The position numbers were made by a program, and so were the translations under genes. The notes below the pieces were generated by a model, which saw only the letters and a program-made list of their open reading frames with translations, did not search any database and had not been told where the DNA came from. Positions 43,579 through 52,034 of a stretch of 64,000 nucleotides of DNA are shown here, one piece after another. How positions within the stretch are numbered: position 1 is the first letter of the stretch; every line of letters starts with the position of its first letter. This stretch comes from Erysipelothrix amsterdamensis (GTDB lineage Bacteria > Bacillota_I > Bacilli_A > Erysipelotrichales > Erysipelotrichaceae). The DNA lies in assembly GCF_940143175.1 (NCBI RefSeq), contig NZ_OW659496.1:1488001-1552000 (forward strand), given 5' to 3'.

Positions 43579-45351
43579 CTAAGACTGACCTTTTCTATTT
43601 TTTTTATTCAATAATGATCCTACACATACTAGGATTCCCGCAATCAGGATCATTGCACCCGTATCATTAGCTTGAACTCCTGTTTGAGGCAATGTTGGGG
43701 TTTCAGGCGTTGGAGTTTCAGGTGTAGGTGTGGGTACTGGTTTTTCTGGTGTTGGCGTAGGTACCGGCTTTTCTGGTGTTGGTGTATTATTTTTTGTATA
43801 AATATAAGTAACTTTTAAGGTTCCATCAATATACAAGCCTTCCACTTCATCACCCTTCATTTCTTTGAATGTGAATCCATCCACTATTTTTTGAATTGTT
43901 TTGTAAGATGTTCCGACATCACCTGTTGTGGTTTCTGAATCCGCAATAACATTACCGTTTTCATCCACATAATGAGCGATAACGGTTCCTTTTTGTGGAA
44001 TCACAATAGGTGCATCTTTTTCATAAACATATACAACGTTAAGAACGCCATCAATGTAGTTTCCCTTAATTGAATCCCCTTGATTTAACTTAAATGTGTA
44101 ACCTGGGAATGAAAGCTTCTCAGTATCATAAGCTGTCCCAACGGGTTCTTTCGTAGTTTTCGTTGGTTCTAATGTATTACCATCGGTATCCACATAAGAA
44201 ACATTAAGCGTTCCTTCAATGATTGGATTTTCAGTTAAGATGGCTTCGCGACCTAAGGCATTTTCGCCTTCGGCTTGTTGGATATCAAAAGGTGTTTTCC
44301 AATTTGTTTTTGAAATTGCGGTATTAAAGTCGGGTTGGTAGCGACTGATATCTGTGATTCGTCCTATCAAGACTTCATTGGACGATGCTTCGGTAACGGC
44401 AGCTCCGTTCACATCCCACAATTTATAACCATCATGATTTATGCGAACTGTAAGTGTATTATGACTGTCCGCAAATGAGTAAGCTGCTCCTTTAGTATTT
44501 GAGAAGATAAACTTACCATTCGCATCGGTTGTGGTTGTCGCAACATCCACATCACCATCTGGGGTGTTTTCCACAAGCGTAATGGATACGCCTTCTTTTA
44601 AGCTTGCATCATTCCATACTGGTGTATCCCCATCATCAATGATTTGATGTTTGACCGTTCCACTAATTTCAGGTTGGATCACATAGATGTTTTGATGGTT
44701 GGGTGTTGCGGGTTGATTTGCACTGCGGCTATCATTCCAACTCTCCAAAGGCTCATATCCCTCAAGTTGTCCTTGCGTCATATTATTATAATTAAGTTCG
44801 ATATTGTGATTAAGTGCAATTGCTACGGTTTTATCCGTTACAGCACCAGGAATCAATTTATCCACGCTGAGTTTATACCCTACAAGGGGTTTTGCGTATG
44901 AGTAAGCATGGGTTTCAGTATTGAAGTCAAGTTCATCTGTTGCTTCCTCAAAATTTACATAGTCAGTAGTAACGTAGAATTTGAAATCAAATCCATTATC
45001 ATGCATTTCTTGGATGGTATGATCGTCATCGTGATAATTATTACTGAGATAAAATTTCAAACTTCCTGTTTCAAAGTATTGGATTCCATCATCGGGTGAG
45101 ACTGTTGTCCACACCATATGATTATCCGCACTTAAAAAATTACGAAGTTGAATGTAATTCTCGCGATACATGCGACGGTTTTCCGCATTGGGATAGATTA
45201 AAACCCCACCGTAATCTGACTGAGACTCAACACCAGAAATAACAGCTTTTTGAGCACTGCCTAATGCGTCTATCGGAGTCGGTTGGTTTGTGATTACGAA
45301 TGTTGTCACGGTTAGAATTAATGCGAGTAAAGATTTATAGATTTTTTTCAT
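43579..45351 (-). CDS. LPxTG cell-wall-anchored surface protein with MucBP domains
   Basis: 590 residues from the ATG at 45351 (GAGGAGG upstream). Signal peptide (about 1-29), a large N-terminal region with an SdrD/Cna-B-like segment (about 240-310, GVSITLVENTPDGDVD...DANGKFIF), two MucBP-type repeats (about 375-440 and 450-515: YVDTDGNTLEPTK, YVDENGNVIADS), a proline/threonine repeat spacer (TPEKPVPTPTPEKPVPTPTP), then LPQTG, a hydrophobic helix and a KKNRKG tail. A sortase should attach it to peptidoglycan; MucBP domains suggest adhesion. It is a candidate surface antigen. Confidence 0.9.
   Translation of the reverse strand: MKKIYKSLLALILTVTTFVITNQPTPIDALGSAQKAVISGVESQSDYGGVLIYPNAENRRMYRENYIQLRNFLSADNHMVWTTVSPDDGIQYFETGSLKFYLSNNYHDDDHTIQEMHDNGFDFKFYVTTDYVNFEEATDELDFNTETHAYSYAKPLVGYKLSVDKLIPGAVTDKTVAIALNHNIELNYNNMTQGQLEGYEPLESWNDSRSANQPATPNHQNIYVIQPEISGTVKHQIIDDGDTPVWNDASLKEGVSITLVENTPDGDVDVATTTTDANGKFIFSNTKGAAYSFADSHNTLTVRINHDGYKLWDVNGAAVTEASSNEVLIGRITDISRYQPDFNTAISKTNWKTPFDIQQAEGENALGREAILTENPIIEGTLNVSYVDTDGNTLEPTKTTKEPVGTAYDTEKLSFPGYTFKLNQGDSIKGNYIDGVLNVVYVYEKDAPIVIPQKGTVIAHYVDENGNVIADSETTTGDVGTSYKTIQKIVDGFTFKEMKGDEVEGLYIDGTLKVTYIYTKNNTPTPEKPVPTPTPEKPVPTPTPETPTPETPTLPQTGVQANDTGAMILIAGILVCVGSLLNKKNRKGQS
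43700..43785. repeat. Proline-rich coding repeat in the LPQTG protein
   Basis: About 2.5 imperfect repeats of a roughly 30-bp unit encoding PTPTPEKPV. Such wall-spanning repeats vary in number between strains. Confidence 0.6.
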
Positions 45352-45686
45352 AAGATTCCTCCTCTTGTAGTCCCATCGTATCATTTTCCGAGATTAAGAG
45401 TGTTTTCATGTTCTTAAAAATTCAATTTCTGTCATAAAATGAACACACTTCACAAAACGTTCATTTTAGAAGCCCAATGGCCGTGGTTTTTGTAGATGGA
45501 GCGTAGTTTTTCACAAGATAACGAAAACCAGTATCATTTAGACCTCGAAAACGTCATTTTTAACCAGAACAAGAGCTGAATATCGAGAGTTTGTGAAAAA
45601 AGAGCCAAACTTAATTAATGTTTTGCTTGTGTGTTTTAAAGCACTTCCATACACTAAAAGGGCAGTAACAGAAAGGAATCGTGAAT
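45352..45686. other. 335-bp divergent intergenic region with an inverted repeat
   Basis: It separates the LPQTG operon (minus) from the siderophore importer (plus). The 10-bp inverted repeat TAAAATGAAC/GTTCATTTTA lies at 45435-45444 and 45459-45468 with a 14-bp centre. I saw no convincing Fur box and no clean promoter. No reading frame or RNA gene was recognised. Confidence 0.5.
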
Positions 45687-46649
45687 ATGTTTGTTCGTTT
45701 TACGCATAAAGATCGACACACCACATGGGCCGTAATGATCTTATTTGTTTTAAGTTTTGGGTCATTATTTGTAGGTGTCTTGCCCTTGTCTTTTAACGCA
45801 TTGATTACAGGGAGTGGTGATGCGTGGTCGATTCTGCTTACAAGCCGTCTTCCCCGTCTTTGTGCCATCATTCTGACAGGTTCTTCACTGGCAATTTCCG
45901 GAATGATCATGCAAAAGGTGACGCGTAACCGATTTGTATCTCCCTCAACTGCTGTAACGATGGATGCAGCCCGGATGGGAATTCTCATCGCGTTGATTGT
46001 CTTTCCAGGGGCATCATTACTGCATAAGACTTTGCTTGCCTATGGTTTTGCGATTTTAGGTACCGCTCTTTTTTTGAGGCTCTTACGTCTAATTCCCTTA
46101 AAGAATGTAGTCTTTATTCCCCTACTTGGGATTATGGTCGGAACTATGATTGAATCGATGACCACCTTTTTGGCCCTTAAGTTTGATTTAATGCAAGCTT
46201 TAGGAGGGATGATGACGGGATCGTTTACCCAAATTATTGCAGGGCGTTATGAGTTGCTTTTTACGTCCGTCCCGCTGTTATTGTGTGCATTATTTGCCGC
46301 CCGTAAATTTGATATTCTATCCCTTGGCGATGATTTTGCGCGTAATCTTGGCTTAAAACCCAAGGCAGTGATGAACCTTGCTTTAGTGCTCGTATCGTTG
46401 CTTACCGCTTCAGTCGTGGTGACGGTAGGAACACTGCCTTTTATAGGCTTGATTGTCCCCAATATGATTGCCCTGCGTTATGGTTCCTCCAACTCATTTT
46501 TACTGTGTGGGCTTTATGGGTCATGCCTTGTCTTAGTATGTGATCTCATTGCACGCATCGTAATCTTCCCCTACGAACTTCCCGTAGGATTTATATTGGG
46601 AATTGTTGGGTCCTTAGGATTTCTAGGGATGATCCGTCATGAATTATAG
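45687..46649 (+). CDS. Siderophore ABC transporter permease, FecCD family (first subunit)
   Basis: 320 residues from the ATG at 45687 (AAAGGA nine bases upstream; a GTG two codons earlier is too close). About nine membrane segments with FecCD features: LLTSRLPRLCAIILTGSSLAISGMIMQ near the N-terminus, GTLPFIGLIVPNMIA and the C-terminal LPVGFILGIVGSLGFLGMI. The gene order permease-permease-ATPase-binding protein matches yclNOPQ of Bacillus and ceuBCDE, which take up petrobactin or other catecholates. It overlaps the second permease by 11 nt. Confidence 0.92.
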   Translation: MFVRFTHKDRHTTWAVMILFVLSFGSLFVGVLPLSFNALITGSGDAWSILLTSRLPRLCAIILTGSSLAISGMIMQKVTRNRFVSPSTAVTMDAARMGILIALIVFPGASLLHKTLLAYGFAILGTALFLRLLRLIPLKNVVFIPLLGIMVGTMIESMTTFLALKFDLMQALGGMMTGSFTQIIAGRYELLFTSVPLLLCALFAARKFDILSLGDDFARNLGLKPKAVMNLALVLVSLLTASVVVTVGTLPFIGLIVPNMIALRYGSSNSFLLCGLYGSCLVLVCDLIARIVIFPYELPVGFILGIVGSLGFLGMIRHEL

Positions 46650-47553
46650 AAAAATCTTAGGATGGATTGCCTTTATCTGTGCTGTTTATTATATAGGAAG
46701 TAGCTTAAACAGTGCGTATATCTTTCAACGGCGATGCGTCCAAATCCTCACCCTATGCATCACTTCTTATTTAGTTAATCTAAGCACAACGTTATTTCAA
46801 AGACTCACCCATAACCGCATTGTCTCTCCGGCTTTATTGGGCTTTGAACGCTTGTACCTTTTGATTCAAATCGGGTGTCTTATGATTCTAAACAATCCGA
46901 TGCTCAATCCTCTCATCGCCTTATTCACCATGTCAATCATTGGCCTCATGATCTACCCCAAAATCTTAAAGCGATGTGGAAATGACATCTATTTGATGCT
47001 TCTAATTGGGACAGTCTTTTCAACCTTAATGGGTGCTCTCTCCACAACCTTACAAATGATGATGGATCCGCTGGAATTCAGTATCCTTCGAAGTCAAAAC
47101 TTTGTATCGTTGAATGCCATCCAACCACAATTTTTAAGTATTTCCGTGGTACTTACGCTTCTCATCATCGGCATCTACAACCACAAACGCCATCAGTTTG
47201 ATGTTTTAGTCCTTGGGGATGATACTGCACAAAGTTTAGGTGTGGATGTCCCTTTGGTCCAAAAGGAAATCTTATTTATTGTCATTCTCGCAAGTTCGCT
47301 TGTCACAAGTCTTGTCGGACCACTAACGTTTCTTGGTCTACTGACCAGCAATTTAGCTCAAGAACTGTGTCCAAATGCGAAGACAAAACCGATTATCATC
47401 ACCGGAACGCTTCTAGCCTTTATACTGCTTCTCGGATCCCAACTTATCTTCGAACGTCTTTTTAATTTCACCGGAACCATCACCGTTTTGATTAATTTGA
47501 TTGGCTCATTGACACTAATTATTTTTATGATTAAGGAGCGTAAACATGATTAA
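46639..47553 (+). CDS. Siderophore ABC transporter permease, FecCD family (second subunit)
   Basis: 304 residues with about eight membrane segments. The C-terminal half has the family regions LGDDTAQSLGVDVPLVQKE and LVGPLTFLGLLTSNLAQEL. It is the heteromeric partner of the preceding permease and overlaps both neighbours (11 and 8 nt), so translation of the operon is tightly coupled. Confidence 0.92.
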   Translation: MNYRKILGWIAFICAVYYIGSSLNSAYIFQRRCVQILTLCITSYLVNLSTTLFQRLTHNRIVSPALLGFERLYLLIQIGCLMILNNPMLNPLIALFTMSIIGLMIYPKILKRCGNDIYLMLLIGTVFSTLMGALSTTLQMMMDPLEFSILRSQNFVSLNAIQPQFLSISVVLTLLIIGIYNHKRHQFDVLVLGDDTAQSLGVDVPLVQKEILFIVILASSLVTSLVGPLTFLGLLTSNLAQELCPNAKTKPIIITGTLLAFILLLGSQLIFERLFNFTGTITVLINLIGSLTLIIFMIKERKHD

Positions 47554-48319
47554 AACAGAAAGACTCACTAAAACCTATGGGAGCCTTAATGCCTTAGAGA
47601 ACTGTGCAATCACAATTCAAAAAGGTGCTATGACCGCCATTCTTGGCGAAAATGGATCGGGTAAATCAACCTTGCTCAATCTAATTGGACGATTATCCCA
47701 TCCCTCATCAGGGAAAACATATCTTAACGACAACGATATCCAAACCTTCAAAGCCATTGATTTTGCGAAACACGTTTCAATTTTAAAACAACGCAATCAC
47801 CATAACTTGAATTTGAGTGTCTACGATCTTGTGTCCTACGGTCGTTACCCCCACAATCCACGTCACCTTACGGACGAAGATCATCAAATTGTGAGGACAT
47901 GCCTTCAAGACATGAAATGTTGGGATTTTAAAGACCAATCCATCCAAACCCTTTCCGGAGGTCAGCTTCAGCGTGTCTACATCGCGATGGTCTTAGCTCA
48001 AGATACCGAAGTAATTCTTTTGGATGAACCGTTAAATAATTTGGACTTAAAACATGCCCATGAATTCATGCAATGCCTGAACCATTTCGTAATCCATCGC
48101 AATAAAACCATCGTCATGATCATGCACGATGTAAATATGGTATATCGATATTGTGATGCGGTTGTTTGCTTAAAAGATGGGAAATGCATTGCGCATGGCG
48201 CCGTTGATTCAACGCTAACACAAGCCATCCTAAAACAGCTTTATGATTTAGACTTTACAATTTTCACCCATAACACAATCAAACAATGTTGTGTAGAAAC
48301 GAGGAACTATGAACTTTAA
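47546..48319 (+). CDS. Siderophore ABC transporter ATPase
   Basis: 257 residues of the FepC/FhuC type: Walker A GENGSGKST (about 34-42), signature LSGGQLQRVYIAMVL, Walker B VILLDEPLNNLDLKH and the H-loop MIMHDVNMVYRYCD. Energises the two FecCD permeases. It overlaps the binding-protein gene by 11 nt. Confidence 0.95.
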   Translation: MIKTERLTKTYGSLNALENCAITIQKGAMTAILGENGSGKSTLLNLIGRLSHPSSGKTYLNDNDIQTFKAIDFAKHVSILKQRNHHNLNLSVYDLVSYGRYPHNPRHLTDEDHQIVRTCLQDMKCWDFKDQSIQTLSGGQLQRVYIAMVLAQDTEVILLDEPLNNLDLKHAHEFMQCLNHFVIHRNKTIVMIMHDVNMVYRYCDAVVCLKDGKCIAHGAVDSTLTQAILKQLYDLDFTIFTHNTIKQCCVETRNYEL

Positions 48320-49223
48320 AACATTAATCGTGTGCTTTGCCCTCATCTTCGTGACGGGATGTACACCTCAAAAAACAAAAGATACCACCCTTTCCATTAC
48401 ACATAAATTAGGAACAACCGAGGTTAGCGAAAACCCACAGAACGTATTTGTCTTTGATATGGGAATCATTGATATGATGGAATCCTATGATTTACCAATT
48501 TCCGGGGTGCCTACTGCTTCCTTAACGACAACGCTTAAGTCAAAGTTGGACCCAAACCTTACCGATATTGGTACGCTTTTTGAACCTAATTATGAACGCA
48601 TAAGCGAAGCACAACCGGATCTTATCGTTATCTCAGGTCGCAGTGCCAAACATTACGAAGCCCTCTCAAAAATTGCCCCTACCATCTATATGGGAAGAGA
48701 CAGTCATCCCGATGGCTTAATCGCATCCATGAAGGCAAATACTGAGGTACTTCATCAACTCTACCCAGGACGTGATCTTGAAGGCTTGATGACTGATTTA
48801 GAAAGTCAGGTAGATGCATTCAAGAATGAAGCACAAAATCAAACGGGCACCTTACTTTTCTTAATGGCCAATGGCAATGAGATTAAAGCCTTCGGACCTG
48901 AAAGCCGATATGATCATGTGTACCGTGATTTCGGATTTACGTCCGTTTCCAAACAATTTGATGTCTCAACCCATGGTTCTACCCTCTCCTTCGAACAAAT
49001 CCAAGACCTTAACCCTGATTATATCCTTGTAATGGATCGCTCCCGGGTAACCGGTGGTGAAGGAAATGCGGAAGTCTTGATGGACAATGCCTTTGTGAAA
49101 GCAACGCGTGCCTACCAAAACGGCCATATCATCTATGTGGATCCTGAAGTTTGGTACCTAACCGAAGGGGGAACAACCGCAGTTTTATCCATGATTGAAT
49201 CATTAAAACCTCTATTACCGTAA
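48309..49223 (+). CDS. Siderophore-binding lipoprotein
   Basis: 304 residues: signal peptide with lipobox VTGC (Cys 18) and the helical-backbone substrate-binding fold of iron siderophore receptors (EVSENPQNVFVFDMGIIDMM, AQPDLIVISGRSAKHYEALSKIAPTIYMG, DHVYRDFGFTSVSKQ). Closest in pattern to FatB/YclQ/CeuE. It is the last gene of the importer operon. A degenerate copy of its last third lies at about 51860-52003, beyond the inserted ABC cassette. Confidence 0.93.
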   Translation: MNFKTLIVCFALIFVTGCTPQKTKDTTLSITHKLGTTEVSENPQNVFVFDMGIIDMMESYDLPISGVPTASLTTTLKSKLDPNLTDIGTLFEPNYERISEAQPDLIVISGRSAKHYEALSKIAPTIYMGRDSHPDGLIASMKANTEVLHQLYPGRDLEGLMTDLESQVDAFKNEAQNQTGTLLFLMANGNEIKAFGPESRYDHVYRDFGFTSVSKQFDVSTHGSTLSFEQIQDLNPDYILVMDRSRVTGGEGNAEVLMDNAFVKATRAYQNGHIIYVDPEVWYLTEGGTTAVLSMIESLKPLLP

Positions 49224-49252
49224 AAAAAACACACTCTAGAAGTGTGTTTTTT
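49222..49252. terminator. Terminator after the siderophore-binding gene
   Basis: AAACACACT-ctaga-AGTGTGTTT with A and T runs on both sides, at the stop codon. A close relative of it is repeated at 52004-52032. Confidence 0.88.
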
Positions 49253-49253
49253 G

Positions 49254-49300
49254 CTTAGAGTTCATGTTTCACAAACAACAACAATGTGTGAACACTGAAC
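49254..49300 (-). pseudogene. Degenerate copy of the 3' end of the ArsR-like regulator gene
   Basis: The segment starting TTAGAGTTC and including CACAAACA and ACAAT aligns, with a few changes and a small gap, to the 3' end of the regulator gene at about 52032-52080. The order terminator then regulator end is the same in both places. It is too short to encode anything. Confidence 0.6.
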
Positions 49301-49344
49301 TAAATCCTTGGTTAATTTTGTAATTACAAATGAATTGATTCCCT

Positions 49345-49821
49345 TTAAATAAGTCTATAGACAATCATCGCTACCAAAGACACCACAAAAGTAATGTGTG
49401 AATTTTTCTTGTTATAAAGAAACATGATTCCAAAAAGACAAAGTAATAAGTAGTATTCTAAATGACTGAAAACACCTAAAGAATCTGCTTGAACAAAATA
49501 AATAAAAAGCGAATTTGTCGTATAAATTGTTATGATTGAGAATATTAATTTTTCAAATATAAAATAATAATACTTCTCTTTTTTTCTGATTTTAATATTT
49601 GTCTCAACATCCAAATATGGAGTCAAGAAATCAAATACATATAGAATATTAAAAATAGAAACTAATAGAGAAGCGCAAAGTTTCATTAATGTGAAATTAC
49701 TCGAAGGAATTTTAAAAATAAGGTGTTCAATCTGACTACTCTCTACGATATTTTTTGTTATACAAGACAATATTAATAATAGGTTAAGTAAGAAAAATCT
49801 ATATTTTTTCCAATTTACCAT
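49345..49821 (-). CDS. Small membrane protein of an AT-rich ABC cassette
   Basis: 158 residues with four hydrophobic segments (about 8-24, 45-65, 88-110 and 120-156). No family recognised. It overlaps the ATPase gene by 23 nt, suggesting it is a subunit or accessory of that transporter. Codon use is strongly A/T at third positions compared with the flanking siderophore genes, in line with horizontal acquisition. Confidence 0.65.
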   Translation of the reverse strand: MVNWKKYRFFLLNLLLILSCITKNIVESSQIEHLIFKIPSSNFTLMKLCASLLVSIFNILYVFDFLTPYLDVETNIKIRKKEKYYYFIFEKLIFSIITIYTTNSLFIYFVQADSLGVFSHLEYYLLLCLFGIMFLYNKKNSHITFVVSLVAMIVYRLI

Positions 49822-50389
49822 TTACGAGCTCTAATTTCTTATCAAAATTTATGTCTTCTATTTCATCATGTGAACAAATTATGATTGTTTTTGCCTTCAT
49901 ATTACTGATTATATTTGTGAAACTTAAAATAGATTCATCATCGAGACCGCGTGTTGGCTCGTCAAGAAGAATAAGATCTTGATCTTCCATGATTGCCTGA
50001 ATTAGACCCGCTTTCTGTCTCATCCCAACACTATAATTTTTCATTTTGATTTTACTATCGATTTCTAAATCAAAAGCGTCTGCTAATTCTTTTACATATT
50101 CATAATTAAAATTTGATTTTATATTAAATAAAAATTTGAGGTTTTTTATTAATGTTTGGTCTTCTATAAAAGAGGGATTTTCAATAAGAGCCCCTATATT
50201 TTTATAATTGGTTTTTATGCTGCCATCATCCGCTTTTAGTATTCCAGATATAATTTTTAGTAAAGTTGATTTACCGCATCCGTTTTTACCTTTTATATAA
50301 ATGATTGAATGATCGTTTAGTTCTAAATTTAGATTTTCTAAAACAGTTAAATCCTTATAGCTTTTTTTTATATTTTCTAATATTAACAT
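49799..50389 (-). CDS. ABC transporter ATPase, short form (bacteriocin/antibiotic-export type)
   Basis: 196 residues, shorter than the usual 230-300. Walker A GKNGCGKST (about 34-42), signature YSVGMRQKAGLIQAI, Walker B LILLDEPTRGLDD and H-loop CSHDE are all present. The signature YSVGMRQ resembles ATPases of multi-gene lantibiotic immunity and ABC-2 exporters. It is flanked by membrane-protein genes, with SD AAAGGAG. The substrate is unknown. Confidence 0.9.
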   Translation of the reverse strand: MLILENIKKSYKDLTVLENLNLELNDHSIIYIKGKNGCGKSTLLKIISGILKADDGSIKTNYKNIGALIENPSFIEDQTLIKNLKFLFNIKSNFNYEYVKELADAFDLEIDSKIKMKNYSVGMRQKAGLIQAIMEDQDLILLDEPTRGLDDESILSFTNIISNMKAKTIIICSHDEIEDINFDKKLELVNGKLEKI

Positions 50390-50402
50390 AGGTTACTCCT
50401 TT

Positions 50403-50918
50403 TTATAAAACTGACATAAACACAACGTGAAATCCAAAAGTTAACAAAAAACTTAAGAGCGAGACAAATAAAAAATAACGGTTATTAAAATAAATTACGA
50501 AGGATAAGAGTAAAGATATACTGTAGTACAGTAAAAGTAGTGACAAGATATAGATAAATAAAATTGTGAGAAATTCAAATTTAACAAAAAATATTACGGG
50601 TATTATATGTGCTAGCGTACCATAGCAAAAAATAAAAAAAATAGTCCTCTGTAACCTTATCGATAATTCGCGATTATTTACACGAGCCAACAGAAAAATT
50701 TTTTTTTTTGAGATTTTATAAACTATAGTAAAACCAATTATTAGACATACAACATTTAAACTCATCCAATAAAAATTATGATTCAACAAAACAGCGATAG
50801 CACGCGCTCCTGAATTATAAATAAGAGCGTATTCAGCTATATTTAGAATTATAAATATAAACAACAAGATATACTGTTTCTTTGAAACACACGAAAGTAT
50901 TTTTCTATTTGGGTTCAT
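50403..50918 (-). CDS. Membrane protein of the AT-rich ABC cassette
   Basis: 171 residues with about five hydrophobic segments and few charged residues. No family recognised. Its start overlaps the preceding gene by 4 nt (ATGA). It is probably a membrane subunit of the ABC system in this cassette. Confidence 0.7.
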   Translation of the reverse strand: MNPNRKILSCVSKKQYILLFIFIILNIAEYALIYNSGARAIAVLLNHNFYWMSLNVVCLIIGFTIVYKISKKKIFLLARVNNRELSIRLQRTIFFIFCYGTLAHIIPVIFFVKFEFLTILFIYILSLLLLYYSISLLLSFVIYFNNRYFLFVSLLSFLLTFGFHVVFMSVL

Positions 50919-51700
50919 CCTTCTGTCTCTCTCTTTTTAACAGTTATAACATAAAAAAGAATCGATATTAAAAGGTACAGAACAATAGAAGCAAGGAATA
51001 TGTTAAGTCTGTTTGCTCCCGATGAGAAGTTGCCAACTGTTGGAAGATTTCCTATAACCAAGCCGTAGAAATACATTGATAAGTTCTTCAATGCACTTAA
51101 TTTATTCGTAAATGGAATGATAAAAACTCCAACTATAAAAATAGTTGTGATAGAAATTAATGGACTTAGTGCAGTATATAAGTATTTATTTTTTATATAA
51201 TAAATTAAACTGCTTAAAAAGACACAATAAACTGTGGTTCCGATAATTGAAAGTAAAAAATAAACAAAGAAATTAATCGGATTATGTGTGCTAAACGGTA
51301 ACATTTGCGTTAATGTCGGATCATTGACTTCAAAGGTCAGTGGAGATTTGATAAATATAATGATTAATAGTAACGAAATTTGTTGTAACAACGAAATAAA
51401 AAGAGTTCGCTTTATTACGTTTTTGATCTTGCTCGAATAATACTTAAAATATCCAGTTCTTAATATTACTAAATCATCAAATTTATTTTGTGTGATGAGA
51501 TATTCGAAATTTAGAGCATATATGCTCTCTAAACTAATTATTATTAAATAATAAACAAAAAAGAATCCTGGATTTGTTATTGTATAATAATAGAAAGAGG
51601 CATCGAAATTAAATATTTCTTGCTTTAAAACAAAAATAACTTGGACTACAATTATTGGTAACATAATTGATAGTAAATTTTTTTTACTTGATTTGTACAT
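50915..51700 (-). CDS. Membrane protein of the AT-rich ABC cassette (putative permease)
   Basis: 261 residues with six hydrophobic segments, an arrangement compatible with an ABC-2-type permease (PFSTHNPINFFVYFLLSIIGTTVYCVFL; IFLASIVLYLLISILFYVITVKKRE). First gene of the four-gene cassette. An imperfect inverted repeat, TAGACAA/TTGTCTA (51733-51764), next to a TATAAT on the minus strand, lies upstream and may be its control site. Confidence 0.72.
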   Translation of the reverse strand: MYKSSKKNLLSIMLPIIVVQVIFVLKQEIFNFDASFYYYTITNPGFFFVYYLIIISLESIYALNFEYLITQNKFDDLVILRTGYFKYYSSKIKNVIKRTLFISLLQQISLLLIIIFIKSPLTFEVNDPTLTQMLPFSTHNPINFFVYFLLSIIGTTVYCVFLSSLIYYIKNKYLYTALSPLISITTIFIVGVFIIPFTNKLSALKNLSMYFYGLVIGNLPTVGNFSSGANRLNIFLASIVLYLLISILFYVITVKKRETEG

Positions 51701-51732
51701 TTTTCCCCCGTATTAATAAAACTTTATCATTA

Positions 51733-51764
51733 TAGACAATGCTGTACAACGCATTATTTGTCTA
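51733..51764. promoter_or_regulatory. Inverted repeat at the promoter of the AT-rich ABC cassette
   Basis: TAGACAATGC and GCATTATTTGTCTA are complementary apart from a 3-nt bulge around a central GTACA; a TATAAT-like -10 overlaps one arm. Candidate operator. Confidence 0.45.
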
Positions 51765-51859
51765 TTTGCTTGATGTTTTTGTAAGTGTTTAGTGTGTGTT
51801 TTTGATACACTACTGGAGTATTCTCATCGAATTATCAACTCAAATCATTTTGTATCTAT

Positions 51860-52003
51860 ACTATGTCTATCGTAATTGTGGATTAACGCCGGTTGTGAAA
51901 GACTTAGCGGTTTCCACACAGAGACTTACCCTTTCCTTTGAAAAATCCAAGACGTTAACCCGGACTATATCCATGGTTGAATTATTAATTCCTCTATTTC
52001 CGT
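51860..52003 (+). pseudogene. Degenerate 3' fragment of the siderophore-binding protein gene
   Basis: In translation it reads VYRNCGLTPVVKD then VSTQRLTLSFEKS, matching VYRDFGFTSVSKQ then VSTHGSTLSFEQI of the intact gene at 48309-49223. It then jumps to VELLIPLFP, matching IESLKPLLP just before the stop. About 45 residues are deleted in between and no start is present. The terminator that follows is also duplicated. Confidence 0.8.
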
Positions 52004-52032
52004 AAAAAAACACACTCTAAGAGTGTGTTTTT
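52004..52032. terminator. Bidirectional terminator (second copy) after the regulator gene
   Basis: AAACACACTC-taa-GAGTGTGTTTT, the diverged twin of 49222-49252, at the end of the ArsR-like regulator gene. Confidence 0.85.
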
Positions 52033-52034
52033 GT

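Noticed and set aside
51796-52005. A 69-residue plus-strand protein
   Set aside because: Its second half matches a fragment of the siderophore-binding protein with an internal deletion, and it has no SD; treated as a pseudogene remnant.
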